Of a DNA stretch of 52,684 bases, positions 20,629 to 31,824 are shown piece by piece. Position numbers and translations under genes: made by a program. The stretch is from Rhodocollybia butyracea (Eukaryota > Basidiomycota > Agaricomycetes > Agaricales > Omphalotaceae), in assembly GCA_015501585.1 (NCBI GenBank), contig JADNRY010000413.1, forward strand, positions 1 to 52,684, written 5' to 3'. Position 1 is the first letter of the stretch. Each line of letters opens with the position of its first letter. A model generated the notes under the pieces. It was not told the origin of the DNA and ran no database searches. It saw nothing but the letters and a program-made list of their open reading frames with translations.

Positions 20629-22529
20629 ATGGGTATTGAAGGGCTTTGGAAAGTAAGCAGCAGACTCTTTGTTTATCCATAGTTTTTCTAACCATGTAAC
20701 TAGGTCTTAGAGTGTTCCGCTCAGAGAGTGGATTTCATTGATTACGCGTTAGTGAACAGCTTTATCCCTAAGTATCCTGGATCCAGGGTCTTTCATGTAG
20801 GCGTCGATGCCAGGTAGGTTTGTTCCATTGAGCTTATGTGTTATGTTTTACAAATAAAACACAGTGTATTGCTTGATGGTTATAGTGCCGCAAGTATTAC
20901 CCATGGACGTCAGCAACACCACACAACTGTGGATGCTTCCCTTACTCAGCTCTGGCGGTTTCTTAATCAACTTTCGTATGCTCCAACGGACTGTACATTT
21001 GTGTATGATGGCAGTGAACGTGCACATATTAAACGAGGAGTCCAAGTCATCACGGAGGAACCCCTTTTGTATAAGAAATCCAAAGAGATGGTTCGGACCT
21101 TTGGATTCCGAGTTTATATGGTACCTGCCCATGTGTTTCCATTCAGTCTGGTATTCTAACTGTCAGCTCTCAGGCGAAAGGTGATGCAGAAGCGGAACTG
21201 GCCATCATGAACCGAAAAGGGGTTATCGACGCTGTCCTCACAAAGGATAGTGATGTATTTCCACTCGGCGCTGAGCGTGTGTTGAAGATCGCTCCGTGAG
21301 TTACTCAATTTTTGCTGAATACTCCATAGTAATGGCTGTACAGTGGAGCTAGCAGCAGCTCAAAGCTTGTTGTTGACATCTATGATGCAAAACTTATCAA
21401 AGATAGTCTGAGGCTCACTACTGGTGGTTTGATTCTGTACTCGCTTCTGGCCGGAAATGATTTCGATGCTGGAGTTCAGGGATTTGGCCCTGCCAAAGCA
21501 CTTGCAATTGCGCAATGTGGGTTCGGCAATTCGCTAGTTGAAGTGATGGCTGGGTCGCCTACTCAACAGCAGCAGTATCTTGAGGAACTTAGGCACAAAA
21601 TAATTATAGAGCTCAAGAATAACAGCCAAGGCATACTGCAGCGCTGCTATCCTTCTGTCGCACAGACACTTCTTGACAGTGATTTCCCTTCCCGAAGTGC
21701 CCTAGACTGGTTTTTAAAACCACCAAACTCTTGGTCCGACCCGATGCATCTCCCTGATACTGTAACTTGGCGGCCTCAAGGCCATAATCTTCCGAAGATT
21801 GCACAGTTTTGCAAGAACCATATCGGATGGTCAGCTACAGTAGCCTTGAGGAAATTTCACAAGTAATTATGGCGCGGAGTCATCATCAGAATGCTATGCT
21901 CAGTGCGATTACTTGTGTTATATTTCTCTTTAAAATCTAACACTCTCGCAGAGATACCTTGCGTATAATAGCATGACCGGAGCTCTTCTTTCTCCGTTGC
22001 TACAGGAGGAGCTTTTTTGAAGACAGTCATGGTCGACCCTTTGCCCTTACAAACAAGACTGTTCTCAAGGGCAAAAACCCTCCCAACTTGTTGACAAAAG
22101 GATCAGGCGATGCTGTTCGGTTCACTTTTGACGTTTCCGACTTTATTGAATTAACTTTTCTTCATGTCCCCGTCCCTGATCAATTACCAAAAAGTTTGCA
22201 TGTATCTGTACCATTTGCCATAATTGCTCCAGCCACTGGCCAACACCGTCTCCTCCCTGGTCTCACTCCACGCGGTCTGTTTTGTGTTTCTCCCTCAGTT
22301 TCGTATCTCATCTTTTTTCAAAAATTCTGTAGCAAACACTCACACCTCACGCTCCACCTGTTCAGGGTCCCTGCCTTACACTCGCTCTTACACTCAACCG
22401 ACAGCAACAGGATCCAAAAATGTCATTGATATTACATCCAACGATGCTAATTCAACCGACGATGACATCGAAATTAGCGAAGTGCGCCCTATCAAGCAGA
22501 GGCTTCCTGCTATCGACCTCACTAAGTAG
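20629..22529 (+). CDS. XPG/FEN1-like structure-specific nuclease (in-frame TAA in a conserved segment)
   Basis: It starts MGIEGLWK, the invariant N-terminus of the XPG/FEN1/GEN1 superfamily. Exon 2 carries HVGVDA with the first catalytic aspartate. Exon 3 carries TDCTFVYDG and the arm region KRGVQVITEEPLLYK. Exon 4 is the XPG-I box GDAEAELAIMNRKG and VLTKDSDVFPLGA with the acidic metal ligands. The next exon has GLILYSLLAGNDFDAG and GFGPAKALAIAQ, the helix-hairpin-helix. These enzymes cut flaps or junctions in the nucleus. After LRKFHK there is a TAA (21864-21866) directly followed by in-frame LWRGVIIRML, a block conserved in fungal relatives, so either an unusual intron or a nonsense mutation is present. 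The C-terminal part (FEDSHGRPFALTNK, FTFDVSDFIEL) remains open and ends IDLTK at 22529. Confidence 0.82.
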
Positions 22530-22551
22530 GACGGATGATCTAGTTCCTTTA

Positions 22552-23085
22552 GGGCCTGTTCGGCAACACGAATCTCAGATTTTGTTTGGATTTTGCCAGG
22601 TATTGCCACCATATAAAAAAGCCATCAAGCATTTGTAAGTATTACTCGGATCAGCCAGTTGAGCGCTCCGTGTAAACGCGCATGCTGTCACAGCCTGTCA
22701 GACGTTTCTTCCATGTTGAGGTCAACACCCCGCTCAATGCTCAGACATGCCCGCCGCTCTCAAATGTAGTTTTTACTTTAGGTTTCACTTGCTTAGACAA
22801 TATAGAGGAATAAAATCGCTTTAACAATAATATACAATTACATTAAACTTGAAAGATGATGACCAGAACGTGTTGGTCACTGTGTGGCATCATTGAGAGT
22901 GGTCAGGACGACTTGCGGGACAGCGAGAGGAATGTCCGACATGTCAGGGCAGGAGTTATGTCATTTTATGACATTTCCAGAGTCATGGCGACCGGCCAGC
23001 TGATCCGAACATTTTATATAAGTCTTCAAAATCTTGCCTCTGGCAAAATCACACAAAATCCAGATTCGTGTTGCCGAACAGGCCC
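22552..23085. mobile_element. PIF/Harbinger-type MITE (534 bp) behind the nuclease gene
   Basis: TIRs GGGCCTGTTCGGCAACACGA and TCGTGTTGCCGAACAGGCCC, extending inward (AGATTTTGTTTGGATTTTGC against its complement). They are flanked by the TTA duplication (22549-22551 and 23086-23088). The start GGGCCTGTTCGG is the common Harbinger MITE terminus. It differs in sequence from the Harbinger MITE at 11180. It begins 20 bp after the nuclease stop codon and could supply its 3' end. Confidence 0.9.
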
Positions 23086-23088
23086 TTA

Positions 23089-25141
23089 GTTTTTCTTAAC
23101 TTGTACAATATCACGTATCATATATTCTGTCCAAATTTATGCTCCTTCTCAACTGATACCTGTACATGAAAAGTAGAGTTGTGCAGTGGGTATGTACATG
23201 TGTCTGCCTCAGCAGCTATGGTGTATCTGAGAGCTATACATAACGGAAGTGCCTGTGAATGTTCTGTAACAGCAAACTTCGCAGCTCGCCGCGTTGCGCT
23301 TCAGAAAATACGGTCACATGCCACACAACTCTCGATTTCCGAAGCGCGGAAGCGTTTGGCGCCCACAGAGTATCGTCTTTTGTTCCTGTCATTAGAACTT
23401 CACGGTTTTTTTGGCTGGTAAATTTTATAACATCAATGAAACAATCAAGTGTAAAGACGATTTCATAGCCGTCGAAGACGATCCATTATGGCAAACGGCC
23501 CTTGAAGACAATTCATGAAGTATGGCCAACAGCGCCTCGACTTTACGCAATACACCTCGCGACCGGCAAAGAGATCTATTATGTACTTAGTGGAACTGTA
23601 TATACTACTAATACTATATCTCCCAAGTGCCTTGCGGTCTCTTATCCCTTGCTCTATCCTATTCCCTGTCCTCCTTCAACAGTATCCGGTCTTCTCTTCT
23701 CTTCTCATCTCATACACTTCAGTTCAGATGATGCTTGGCATTCTACAGTAAGCTATTACACCTCCCTCCCAACTGTTGCTTTACAGAGTGAGGCTCTGTT
23801 TTCAACGAAACGCCGCCTATATATTGCATTCCCGGTTACTTTTTGGTTACTTGAGCGGGTTGTGCACACTCACTAGCACTCTCCCCGAGTGAGAACGTGC
23901 TCATATTTCAGCTGCACCCCGATTTTTTACTTCGATTCTCATTCCCAATTTGTTCGCCGTGGCTCTCCCTGCCTTTCTCTCTCGCTCGCTCGCCCTTAGA
24001 ACATTCTCGAACTTTTCTTTCCTTTTTTGCTCTCCCGTTTTCGCCGTCGATCGCCCGCCAAGCGCCCAACCGCTGAGGCGGGAGCATGCGCCGCTCACGT
24101 CAGTCCCTTACCTCACCTGACCACACAGGTGATGTGACGAATGTGACTGCATCGTTTTTCTTGTTGGTCTCAATTGCACTTCCTGATGCCAAAGCTGTCA
24201 CTCTCCAGGATCCTTTCGTTTTTAGTCATTCGTTAAAGACCCAAATCATGTGTAACTCCCTAGAAAATTGATACAAGGTATCTTAAGAACGAACTCATAG
24301 CTGCTACCTACTTTTATCTGTTGTTTCTATTCGCCTTTGTACTGCTCCTGGTACTTTGATGTAAAGTCACGCATAAGTATGTCAAGTATCTTGACCTCTG
24401 ACTCGTTGTCCCTCAAGAAAATACTACTTTGAGCTGATAGTCAAGTACATTTATGACTGTTTAATGCTTGTGCAAAAGGGTTAAGGCGAGGAGTGCGGGT
24501 AGCACTTAAAATCGAGTGATTCTCAAAAATCGGAAGTACCCTGTTGCCGGAAGATCCCTGTCACCCTTAGTACGGTCGTCATTATACAGTACGTCAGTTC
24601 CCGTCAGTCGCATGTGGCGTTCTTACATGTTTCTTAGTTCTAGATTCACATCACTGGCAGTCCTGGATCACATCACACTTGTCCTCTCTTCTTGCCACTT
24701 TCCATCTGTTTCAAGCTTCAGTGCCTAGGGTGCTCAGATCCCATCTTGTTCATACCCAACCTCTCAGAGCCGGTGGGCTGGAGATTTATGAACGCTACAA
24801 TTACCATGATTAACTACAATAAGTCCGTCTCTTTTTGTTATGAAAGAAGATACACCTTACTTGCCTTTCTTGCACCCATCTTTGAACAGCTTGGAGCCTT
24901 CGACGGTTCTTTTTTGAACCGCTTGCATGAACGTGTTATGCTTCTACCCGGCCTTAGTACAACTAGCTCCACTGTTTATCCTTTCTTGACGCGCACCCTG
25001 CGTTGCCGTCTGAACCTTCTCTAAAAGAGTAGGCCGATTCTCATGACATGAGATGGGGTCAAAACATGTAGTTACACCATCAACTGACCATTCAATTTTC
25101 GTCTCAGCTAATCAACATAGAGATCAACAAACTTTTTCTTA
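23089..25141. other. gene-poor region
   Basis: Short open frames exist on both strands (for example a 61-codon frame at 24086) but none shows a domain, codon pattern or splice structure that I trust. The stretch 23930-24070 is C/T-rich on the plus strand and may be a promoter or leader. The last 100 bp are the likely promoter of the membrane protein gene. Confidence 0.4.
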
Positions 25142-27107
25142 ATGTCAGCGAGCTTTGTAAGTGTCTATTCAAGCTTTTTTTTTGTTTCTTCCTTTACTCT
25201 GTCACTGCCAAAAGGCGTCCCTCATGTACTTACTCGCTCCTCTCAGACGCCATTCATCTTCCGAATCTGATACTCCAGCATACAAGCAGCGTTATTCTTC
25301 AGTGGAAAATGATTCCATTGAAACCGGACTCCATGAAGACACAACTTCCCCTCCCTTGCGTAACCATTTTGGGACTACAGACAGACGCGTCGGATTCCTG
25401 ATGATCCTACCAAGTTTTATTACTGCAGTGATTGCAGCCTGCGTGAATCACGTCGTTTTTTCCCAGTTTGACGGAAAACCAACTGGAGGACATACCAGTC
25501 AATTCTGGGTCTCGACTTTAAAGACTGCATTCCCTGCTGGTGTAGTCATTTTGCTACTTTTGGCCCTCAAAAACTGCTTGTCACAAGCTGTAAGCAACTC
25601 TGTCAAGGCTAATGTATCTTTGGCATTAACATGTTTCATCCAGGCGTTGCATTGTATCCGTAACAGCTCTCATTCTGTGGCCCTCGTCAGCCTCTTAACA
25701 TCTCCGCCAAGCATTATGACCACAGGTTCTATCTTGTTCCAGTCTTCTGGTAACGGTTTCATCCTCAGGTTCATCACCTTGGCGGCCATAACCCAGGCGA
25801 TTACTCTCACATCAGTTTTCATCCCAGGAACACTGACGGTCACTGAGAGCCCTCCAATCAATACTACCCTTGAGATACCAACAATCGATTTTAACAGCGT
25901 TGACCCTATGGCATCGTCTGTTGTCGCCGTTGAAACTGACACCCCGCCCACCCTGGGCTTTTCTGGGCCATCCCTGCGGTGGTCGCAGTTGATTGCTCGC
26001 GCTGCTTTCTCGAGCGCTGCACCAACATGGGATCCCCCAGCTGGCTGTGGGCTATCTTGCACTTACAGCTTCACGTATTCCGCACCTGCATTCAACTGTA
26101 CAGAGCTATCACGAAAGGACATATGGCCCAGCGGAACAAACACCTCCGATAGTCTTCTAGCATTTCCCCTCAACTCTACCGATCCGAACTTTCCTATTAA
26201 TGAATACTTCTTCTACAACGCATCCTACGCGTTCCTGTCGCCAAATATTTCAGCTCAGGATCTCAGTTTTTCGACTTTGGATGTGATATATATGGAAGGG
26301 TTCAATACGACATGGAATGAAACACTGAGCTTGAGCAACTTCCCAGACCCGTCACAGTATAACCCTCGTGGTGTCCACTGTGAATATCAAAACGCAACAT
26401 ACGAAGCCACAACGACATTCACCAACAACACCCAATCATCTAGTACACGGGTAACACAGCTCCATGGCTATTTACCCATCGGACATGATGCAGATGGACC
26501 GTACTATGGTACGAACACAACCAATATGACTCTAGCATTCCGGAGCATAGCTCAAGTGTTCAGCGAGATATTCAATGGAAATGCGTTCTATATGACCAAT
26601 ATGAGCAGCTTCGTGATGGATAGCACCGACGGATTGCACACACCACTGTTTAGCCTTACAGGCAATTTCTACCAAGGCGACTCGTTTATGTCCAGCGAGT
26701 ATTTCTTTGATCTCTCTCCGTCACTAGGTGGCAATCTTTCATTTGGCATTCAGAGCCTTTTGGGGAACGTCACTCTAGCTTTTGTCTCGGAGGGCACAGC
26801 TAGTACATTTGTACCGGCCTCCGTCTTTCCGGATACCACGCAGTATCAGTACCATGCCATAAAACTAGTATTGATATACGGGGTGGTGTTTGGTGTATCC
26901 TTGTTTGCTGTTGCTTATGGGTTAATATGTCTCCAGTCAAATGGGACGACGGCAATTTTTGATTTCGAGCACATTGTAGAGATGACAGCAGAGAGTAGAG
27001 AATTGCACGCATCTGCGGTACGTTCGGGATTTAGGGAAACACTGGTGAGGATAGATCTATTTAATGATGGGGAGGATTCAAAGGCAGTTTTGGACCTTAG
27101 TCGGTAG
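25142..27107 (+). CDS. multi-pass fungal membrane protein with large N-glycosylated extracellular domain
   Basis: The model starts MSASF (25142), splices a 57-nt intron and continues ASLMYLLAPLRRHSS. A second in-frame 54-nt intron interrupts at KNCLSQA. A cytoplasmic serine-rich head is followed by helices at GFLMILPSFITAVIAACVN, GVVILLLLALKNC and FITLAAITQAITLTSVFI. Then about 350 residues contain more than ten N-x-S/T sites (for example FNTTWNETL, TNNTQSSST, TNTTNMTL) and several cysteines. A final helix is LVLIYGVVFGVSLFAVAYG, with a short acidic tail ending LDLSR. This architecture recurs in fungal proteins of unknown function at the plasma membrane. No enzymatic motif is seen. If the first exon is wrong, the ATG of MYLLAPL at 25224 would serve. 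Confidence 0.8.
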
Positions 27108-28064
27108 ATAGTATTGGGAATTTAAACGTGATACTAGAGACATTCTAAAGTTGAATAACTGCGGTCGTCCCCACCAAGGTCCAGTTGTAGGGCAGATATC
27201 TGTGCACATAGTACTATTGCGCAGTTTACAGTTGTCGGAGGAGTATTGGGATTACTGTTTTCCCCCCAGTACTTATAGTGCCGGGAAGATGCGGATAGCA
27301 GCGAGGCAGCCCCCAAATACATCGCACCCATCCGCCACTTTTTTCCTGAGTAGCTGTTTGCTCTGGTCCCTCTGCAAAAACCCGACTGTTATTGACAACC
27401 TCGTAATCATGCATAGGACCCCTCAGGACCCATCCGGCTAATAGTCTGATAAATATAATCTCCCATTGGCATGACCCACGAGCTACTCCATCCTTTTGTA
27501 CTCCATTCCCGATGGGTGCAGTGTTACCATTTGGTTACCATCAATTACGTTCGGACAAACCCAGTGTCTCTGCGATTTAGATTTTGTCGCCTTCAAACGA
27601 CTCTGACAGTACCCAAAGGGAGATCCATCATATCAGGTCTGCATTGGGTCTGCAGCAAACTCTGCTTGCTAAGCGGACAACTTCCTCAAATCTCTCGTGT
27701 TCTTGAGCAGCTGGATTGTGGTATTCTTCTGCTTTGTAGTATGTAGAGGCTGATGACTCCTCTCGTTCTCGTTCTGCTGCACACTTATGCACATGAACCA
27801 AACATGAACAGAGCTTGCAGAAATTTTATTTTAAGTTACCCTACAGGGAAGTCGGGCCGAACATCAACGTTCAATTCTATCAAGATCAACGCGCAGTGAT
27901 CAATGCGCATCAGTGATGTTGGTGGTAAATATGTTATATGATTCATATCTACTATCGGCCCATATAAAGCCACTTGTGGATGGAAATGTTCCAGGAGTTC
28001 TGCGGGTTAGTTCCCCACGCGAATACATAGATTGCCGGTCAATCTGTCGATACAATTTTCAAAA
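27108..28064. other. intergenic, no gene seen
   Basis: Only short overlapping frames on both strands, without domains. The last 60 bp (CGAATACATAGATTGCCGG) resemble the leader upstream of the related secreted genes at 33668 and 34962. Confidence 0.45.
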
Positions 28065-29437
28065 ATGCGCTTTGCTCCTCTTTGCTTTTTGCTCATTGCT
28101 AGCTCGATACTTGCTGTGTTTCCTCTACCCATGGATGTGGATAAAGGAATACAACCGCAGCAGGCTGTAAGTGTTTGCTACTGGGTCATTGTGCTGTACA
28201 TAAGGCTCACATCATGATCTTGCTAGCCTATAGACCAAGCCCTTGTGACCTTCATCGATGGCAAAACAGGCGCACGCTTGAAAACAGTTGAAACTTCGGA
28301 TGCCGAGACGACAAGGAAATCAGCCCTCACCAAGGCTTTCCATAAACTGCGCCCAGCCTTGAAGGTATCCTACGGTAATTCATACACTATTGCAGAAGGC
28401 GACAAGCTGGAATGGGGTTTTTTCACAATCGTCGGTATGTCAGAGGATTGCACCGAGGCAAATCCATGTTTTGGGTTCGTAGCAAGAGGTGAGTACTTGC
28501 TCCCAAATCTGGTTTTCCTTGTGTTCTTGTGTTCCTCGTACGTGTTTTGCTAGTTAGCATAACCAACATTCACGCAATGCTTGTGGGCATTAGCAAAGGC
28601 CCCCTAGGCCCGCACAAGTTTGTTGCGTTTATGGGCGAACCTAAGGAGGAGGGCGAGAACGCCAAAGCGCGCGAGATCAATGAGGAGATGCGAAAAAATT
28701 GGAAGGACCTTGTGGCTGCGTTTACAAGGTATTTTATGGTACTAGCACCCGAGCTCTCAGCTGGGAAGACGCACCCCAATCCAGGTATGCAACATGCGGC
28801 TGTGCTCCCTCCACCAAGACCAGCCTCGGGGCCACCAAAGCAACCTCAGCAGGCTGTAAGTGTTTGCTACTGGTTAATTGTACTGTACATAAGACTCACA
28901 TCTTGCCAGCCTAAGCAAAGAGTCTTCGTGACCTTCCTTAATAGCAAAACGGGTAAACCCTTGGGGAATGTTGGGAAAAGTAATGCCGAAACGAAAAGAA
29001 AAGCAGCCCTTACCACGACTCTCCGTCAAATACACTCGGACCCGAACTTGAAGGTATCCTACGCCAATTCATACACTATAGCAGAAAGCGACGAGATGGA
29101 ATTGGGTTCTTTCACAATCACCGGATTGCCAGAGTATGATCACCCCGATTCGACACCATGTTTTGGGTTTTCAGCAAGAGGTGAGTACTAGTATTTGCTC
29201 CCGAATCTGGTTCTTCTTGTGTCCCTCATACGTGCTTTGCTAGTGAGCATATCCAATCGTAACACAATGCTCGTAGGCATTAGCAAAGGCCCCCCGGGCC
29301 CACGCAAGTTTGTTGCGTTTAAGGGCAAACCTGAGTTGAAGGGGAACGAGAAATACAAAGCACGCCGTAGCAAGGAGGCGGCGCAAAAAGATTGGGAAGA
29401 CCGTGGGGATAAGTTTAAATCGTCGTTTATGGTATAA
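28065..29437 (+). CDS. secreted protein of a novel family, two tandem copies of one domain
   Basis: The product starts with a signal peptide (MRFAPLCFLLIASSILAV). Two homologous domains follow, each built from the same pair of exons and introns. Domain 1 has QALVTFIDGKTG, SYTIAEGDKLEWGFFTIVG, NPCFGFVAR and HKFVAFMGEP. Domain 2 has RVFVTFLNSKTG, SYTIAESDEMELGSFTITG, TPCFGFSAR and RKFVAFKGKP. The proline-rich linker VLPPPRPASGPPKQPQQA joins them. Introns after QQA begin GTAAGTGTTTGCTACTGG in both units, and introns after AR begin GTGAGTACT in both, so the whole two-exon unit was duplicated. Genes at 33668 and 34962 share the fold and the intron after AR. Function is unknown; an extracellular role is inferred from the signal peptide. 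Confidence 0.75.
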
Positions 29438-29707
29438 TACCAGTCGGGCTGTTAGTTGGGAAGGCACTTCTGGCTGGGACTTCGAATTCCGCAGGTAGAT
29501 ACCGATTGTTGGGAGACGTAGCTTGAGCGGTTGTTTCTGATAATTGTAAATGTCTTCGCCGTTGAAACTACATTCTTGTAAACAGAACATGGATCTATGC
29601 ACAACAATCGGCACTGCTCCTGAAGAAAACTATCGGGAGACCAAATGTACATACGCAGATCAAGTGGCGCAGTTTTGAGTGCTTGAGTCCAGCCAATACC
29701 TCTGCCG

Positions 29708-30229
29708 TCACTTTATCCGATACCACGAGGTACGCTCCCCCATCCTGTTCTTCAAAGCTTTACCGGTTGCCCTCACCAGATAGAGTCTGCCAAACAGGGA
29801 CTCCAAACTAAATTCCAACGAACGTTGCTTCATCGATGTCATCTCCCGCATCCTCGCCTCGTAATCGCCTCTGACAATTACCTCAAGCGATTGAAGGAGA
29901 TTTTTTTTCGGATCTTGTATCGAGAAGAAGGTGAATGTGACCAGATGAAGCTGCATTCTGATATAGCTGAAAGGATCGTCGAGGAGGCCGTGGATATTAA
30001 AACGGAGTTTTCGACTAGTATTGGGTTTCTGTTCTAATCGCTTTGCTATTTATCTAACACTGAGCGTCATCCTTATCATGCATCGGTGCCAGTATGAACG
30101 CAAAACTCACATATCAAACTTGTACTTGTGCACGGCATTTAGATTTATCAACTCTCATCTTCACAGTCCCATCGTAGCCATCTCCAATCCTGTCCTCGCT
30201 ACCTTACTATCCCTCGGTTGTGGCATCAT
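29708..30229 (-). CDS. hypothetical 124-aa protein (three exons)
   Basis: Exons 30229-30203, 30151-30111 and 30014-29708 join in phase with GT-AG introns. The product reads MMPQPRDSK, LINLNAVHKYKFD, then FNIHGLLDDPFSYIRMQ, LLQSLEVIVRGDYEARMRE and LEFSLESLFGRLYLVRATG, ending SWYRIK. It is amphipathic and basic. No family is recognised and no signal peptide is seen. A plus-strand frame over the same bases (29825-30037, NYLKRLKEIFFRILYREEGE) is also gene-like, so strand is uncertain. A longer 5' part upstream of 30229 cannot be excluded. Confidence 0.38.
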
Positions 30230-31084
30230 CTGTTCCTCTGGAATATAGAGACAACTTTTCCCGTACAAACAATGAAAAGTTGGCTCTCGCATCTGCAACC
30301 TTTAACTCAAAGCCCTTTCCTCACTTTCCCCAGTGGATACCACGTTAGGCTCAGACGAGCATAGTGAGAACACTTTTGTAGGATTTCAGAATGTTATAGG
30401 GACCGACGGTTTAGCAGAGGCCGGACTTCGAGTTGGATGGGAAGGTATAGAAGAAGGGATGGAAAGGGATGGATCTGTTCTGTTATTTAATTTGACTTCT
30501 TGGGCGGCTGTAACGCTTAGGTTGTAGGTAGTAGGTGATGAGTTTGAAAGGAAAGCCGGGCGATTATCCGCCCATACATTATAAATTTCGGTACAGTTTT
30601 ATCCTATTGTACGAGAGAAACCGCACGACCACGCGATTGCGCGATGAAGCGTACATCCTACCGCAAATCGTCTTTAATATCGCGAAATATCAGGCTAAAA
30701 GTCCAACTTACCCTTGCTACAATCTACAACTCATCGCCGCCTCTCTACCCGTTGCTTCAGCTCCTGTATACTAACATGTTGACTCCTTCTGATGACTTGA
30801 GTGATGCTACTAGAAGATCGTCTCCGATACTGTTCCAGTCCTGCTTAGAGCGTATGTTGTGCAGTTGACCGGCCAACGGAGAAAAGAAAATGAGTTTGGA
30901 GAACCGGCCCGCCGCGTAGGCGCACGTTCGATGTTGATGAGCGCTTATCTGGTCAAAGCTGTCTTTCCGCAGTTTCGTTGATAAACTTAGCCAAGTATCA
31001 TGCACCATGTATCAGCGTCTGGAAGATCAACAATGCTTTTATTCACTCCTTGAACTTCTCTGTACACAGAATCACACACAAAAC
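30230..31084. other. intergenic, no confident gene
   Basis: Several 60-80 codon frames lie on both strands. None joins into a model with domains. A minus-strand S/P-rich frame at 30340-30526 is interrupted by a stop. Confidence 0.4.
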
Positions 31085-31645
31085 TCAGTTCTGCGTGTCT
31101 TGAGAATTGGGACAGGTACGCTTCAAAGCTTCATCGACATCCTCAATGCTTGGAAGATTGCAATTGGGAAACGTACGCTGTGCGCTGACTATATAAACTG
31201 AAAATCGCTGTCCTGTTCTGATAGATAGACTGACCGTTGAATGTTGAAATGTTGATCCTTCGTTCTCGCAATTCCAGATTCCGCACCTCTGCTTGGACAA
31301 CTTTGGACACTGTCTATGCTGATCAACCAGGAACACGGAGTGCCTGCCTAGGAACGACGGAATGGAAACAAATGCAAATCTCATCGTCATTCGGAGAATT
31401 CATCGCTTGTTCTTTGGATTCATACTCGCCTCCGACTTCCACTGAACGTGCGCAGATACCGCTTGAGCATTTCTCGACAGCATGTCAACAGTTTTGGGCT
31501 CAAAAAAACTCAAGAAATGAATTCCTGCGTAGTCGGACGGTTGTGTACAGCCTTCAACCCTCATCGAAAAAACACTTGCCGAAACTGCCAAGCTCACTGC
31601 GATCAGCAAAACCGTCATACTTGGAACTTTATTTTTGTTGCTCAT
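31085..31645 (-). CDS. small secreted cysteine-containing protein (~160 aa)
   Basis: Exon 1 (31645-31426) encodes a signal peptide, with either MSNKNKVPSM or the inner MTVLLIAVSLAVSASVFS as start, then RVEGCTQPSDYAGIHF and QWKSEA. A 78-nt GTATGA...TAG intron joins in phase 1 to exon 2 (31347-31085), which encodes QHRQCPKLSKQRCGIWNCEN, QRTFPNCNLPSIEDVDEALK and RTCPNSQDTQN. Six cysteines in the mature part suggest disulfides, as in small secreted fungal proteins. The gene diverges from the peroxygenase gene with 179 bp between starts, so the two may share a promoter. No named family is recognised. The intron choice is the best of several. Confidence 0.5.
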
Positions 31646-31757
31646 TACTAACAGTACCCCACCGCAGCGACTCAGGTCACCACTGTCCGGGAAGGCATGC
31701 TAGTCTACTGTCAGCCTCGCTGAGCGTGAAACACCGAAAGTTACAGCCTAGGACCAT

Positions 31758-31764
31758 TGGTATA
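31758..31764 (+). promoter_or_regulatory. TATA box of the peroxygenase gene
   Basis: GGTATAAAACCCC lies about 65 bp before the ATG at 31825, a normal position for a strongly regulated fungal secreted-enzyme gene. Confidence 0.45.
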
Positions 31765-31824
31765 AAACCCCTCTTGTCGCAGAGTTCTACCAAGCAGACG
31801 TTCTTCTTCATCTCATCTCAACTC

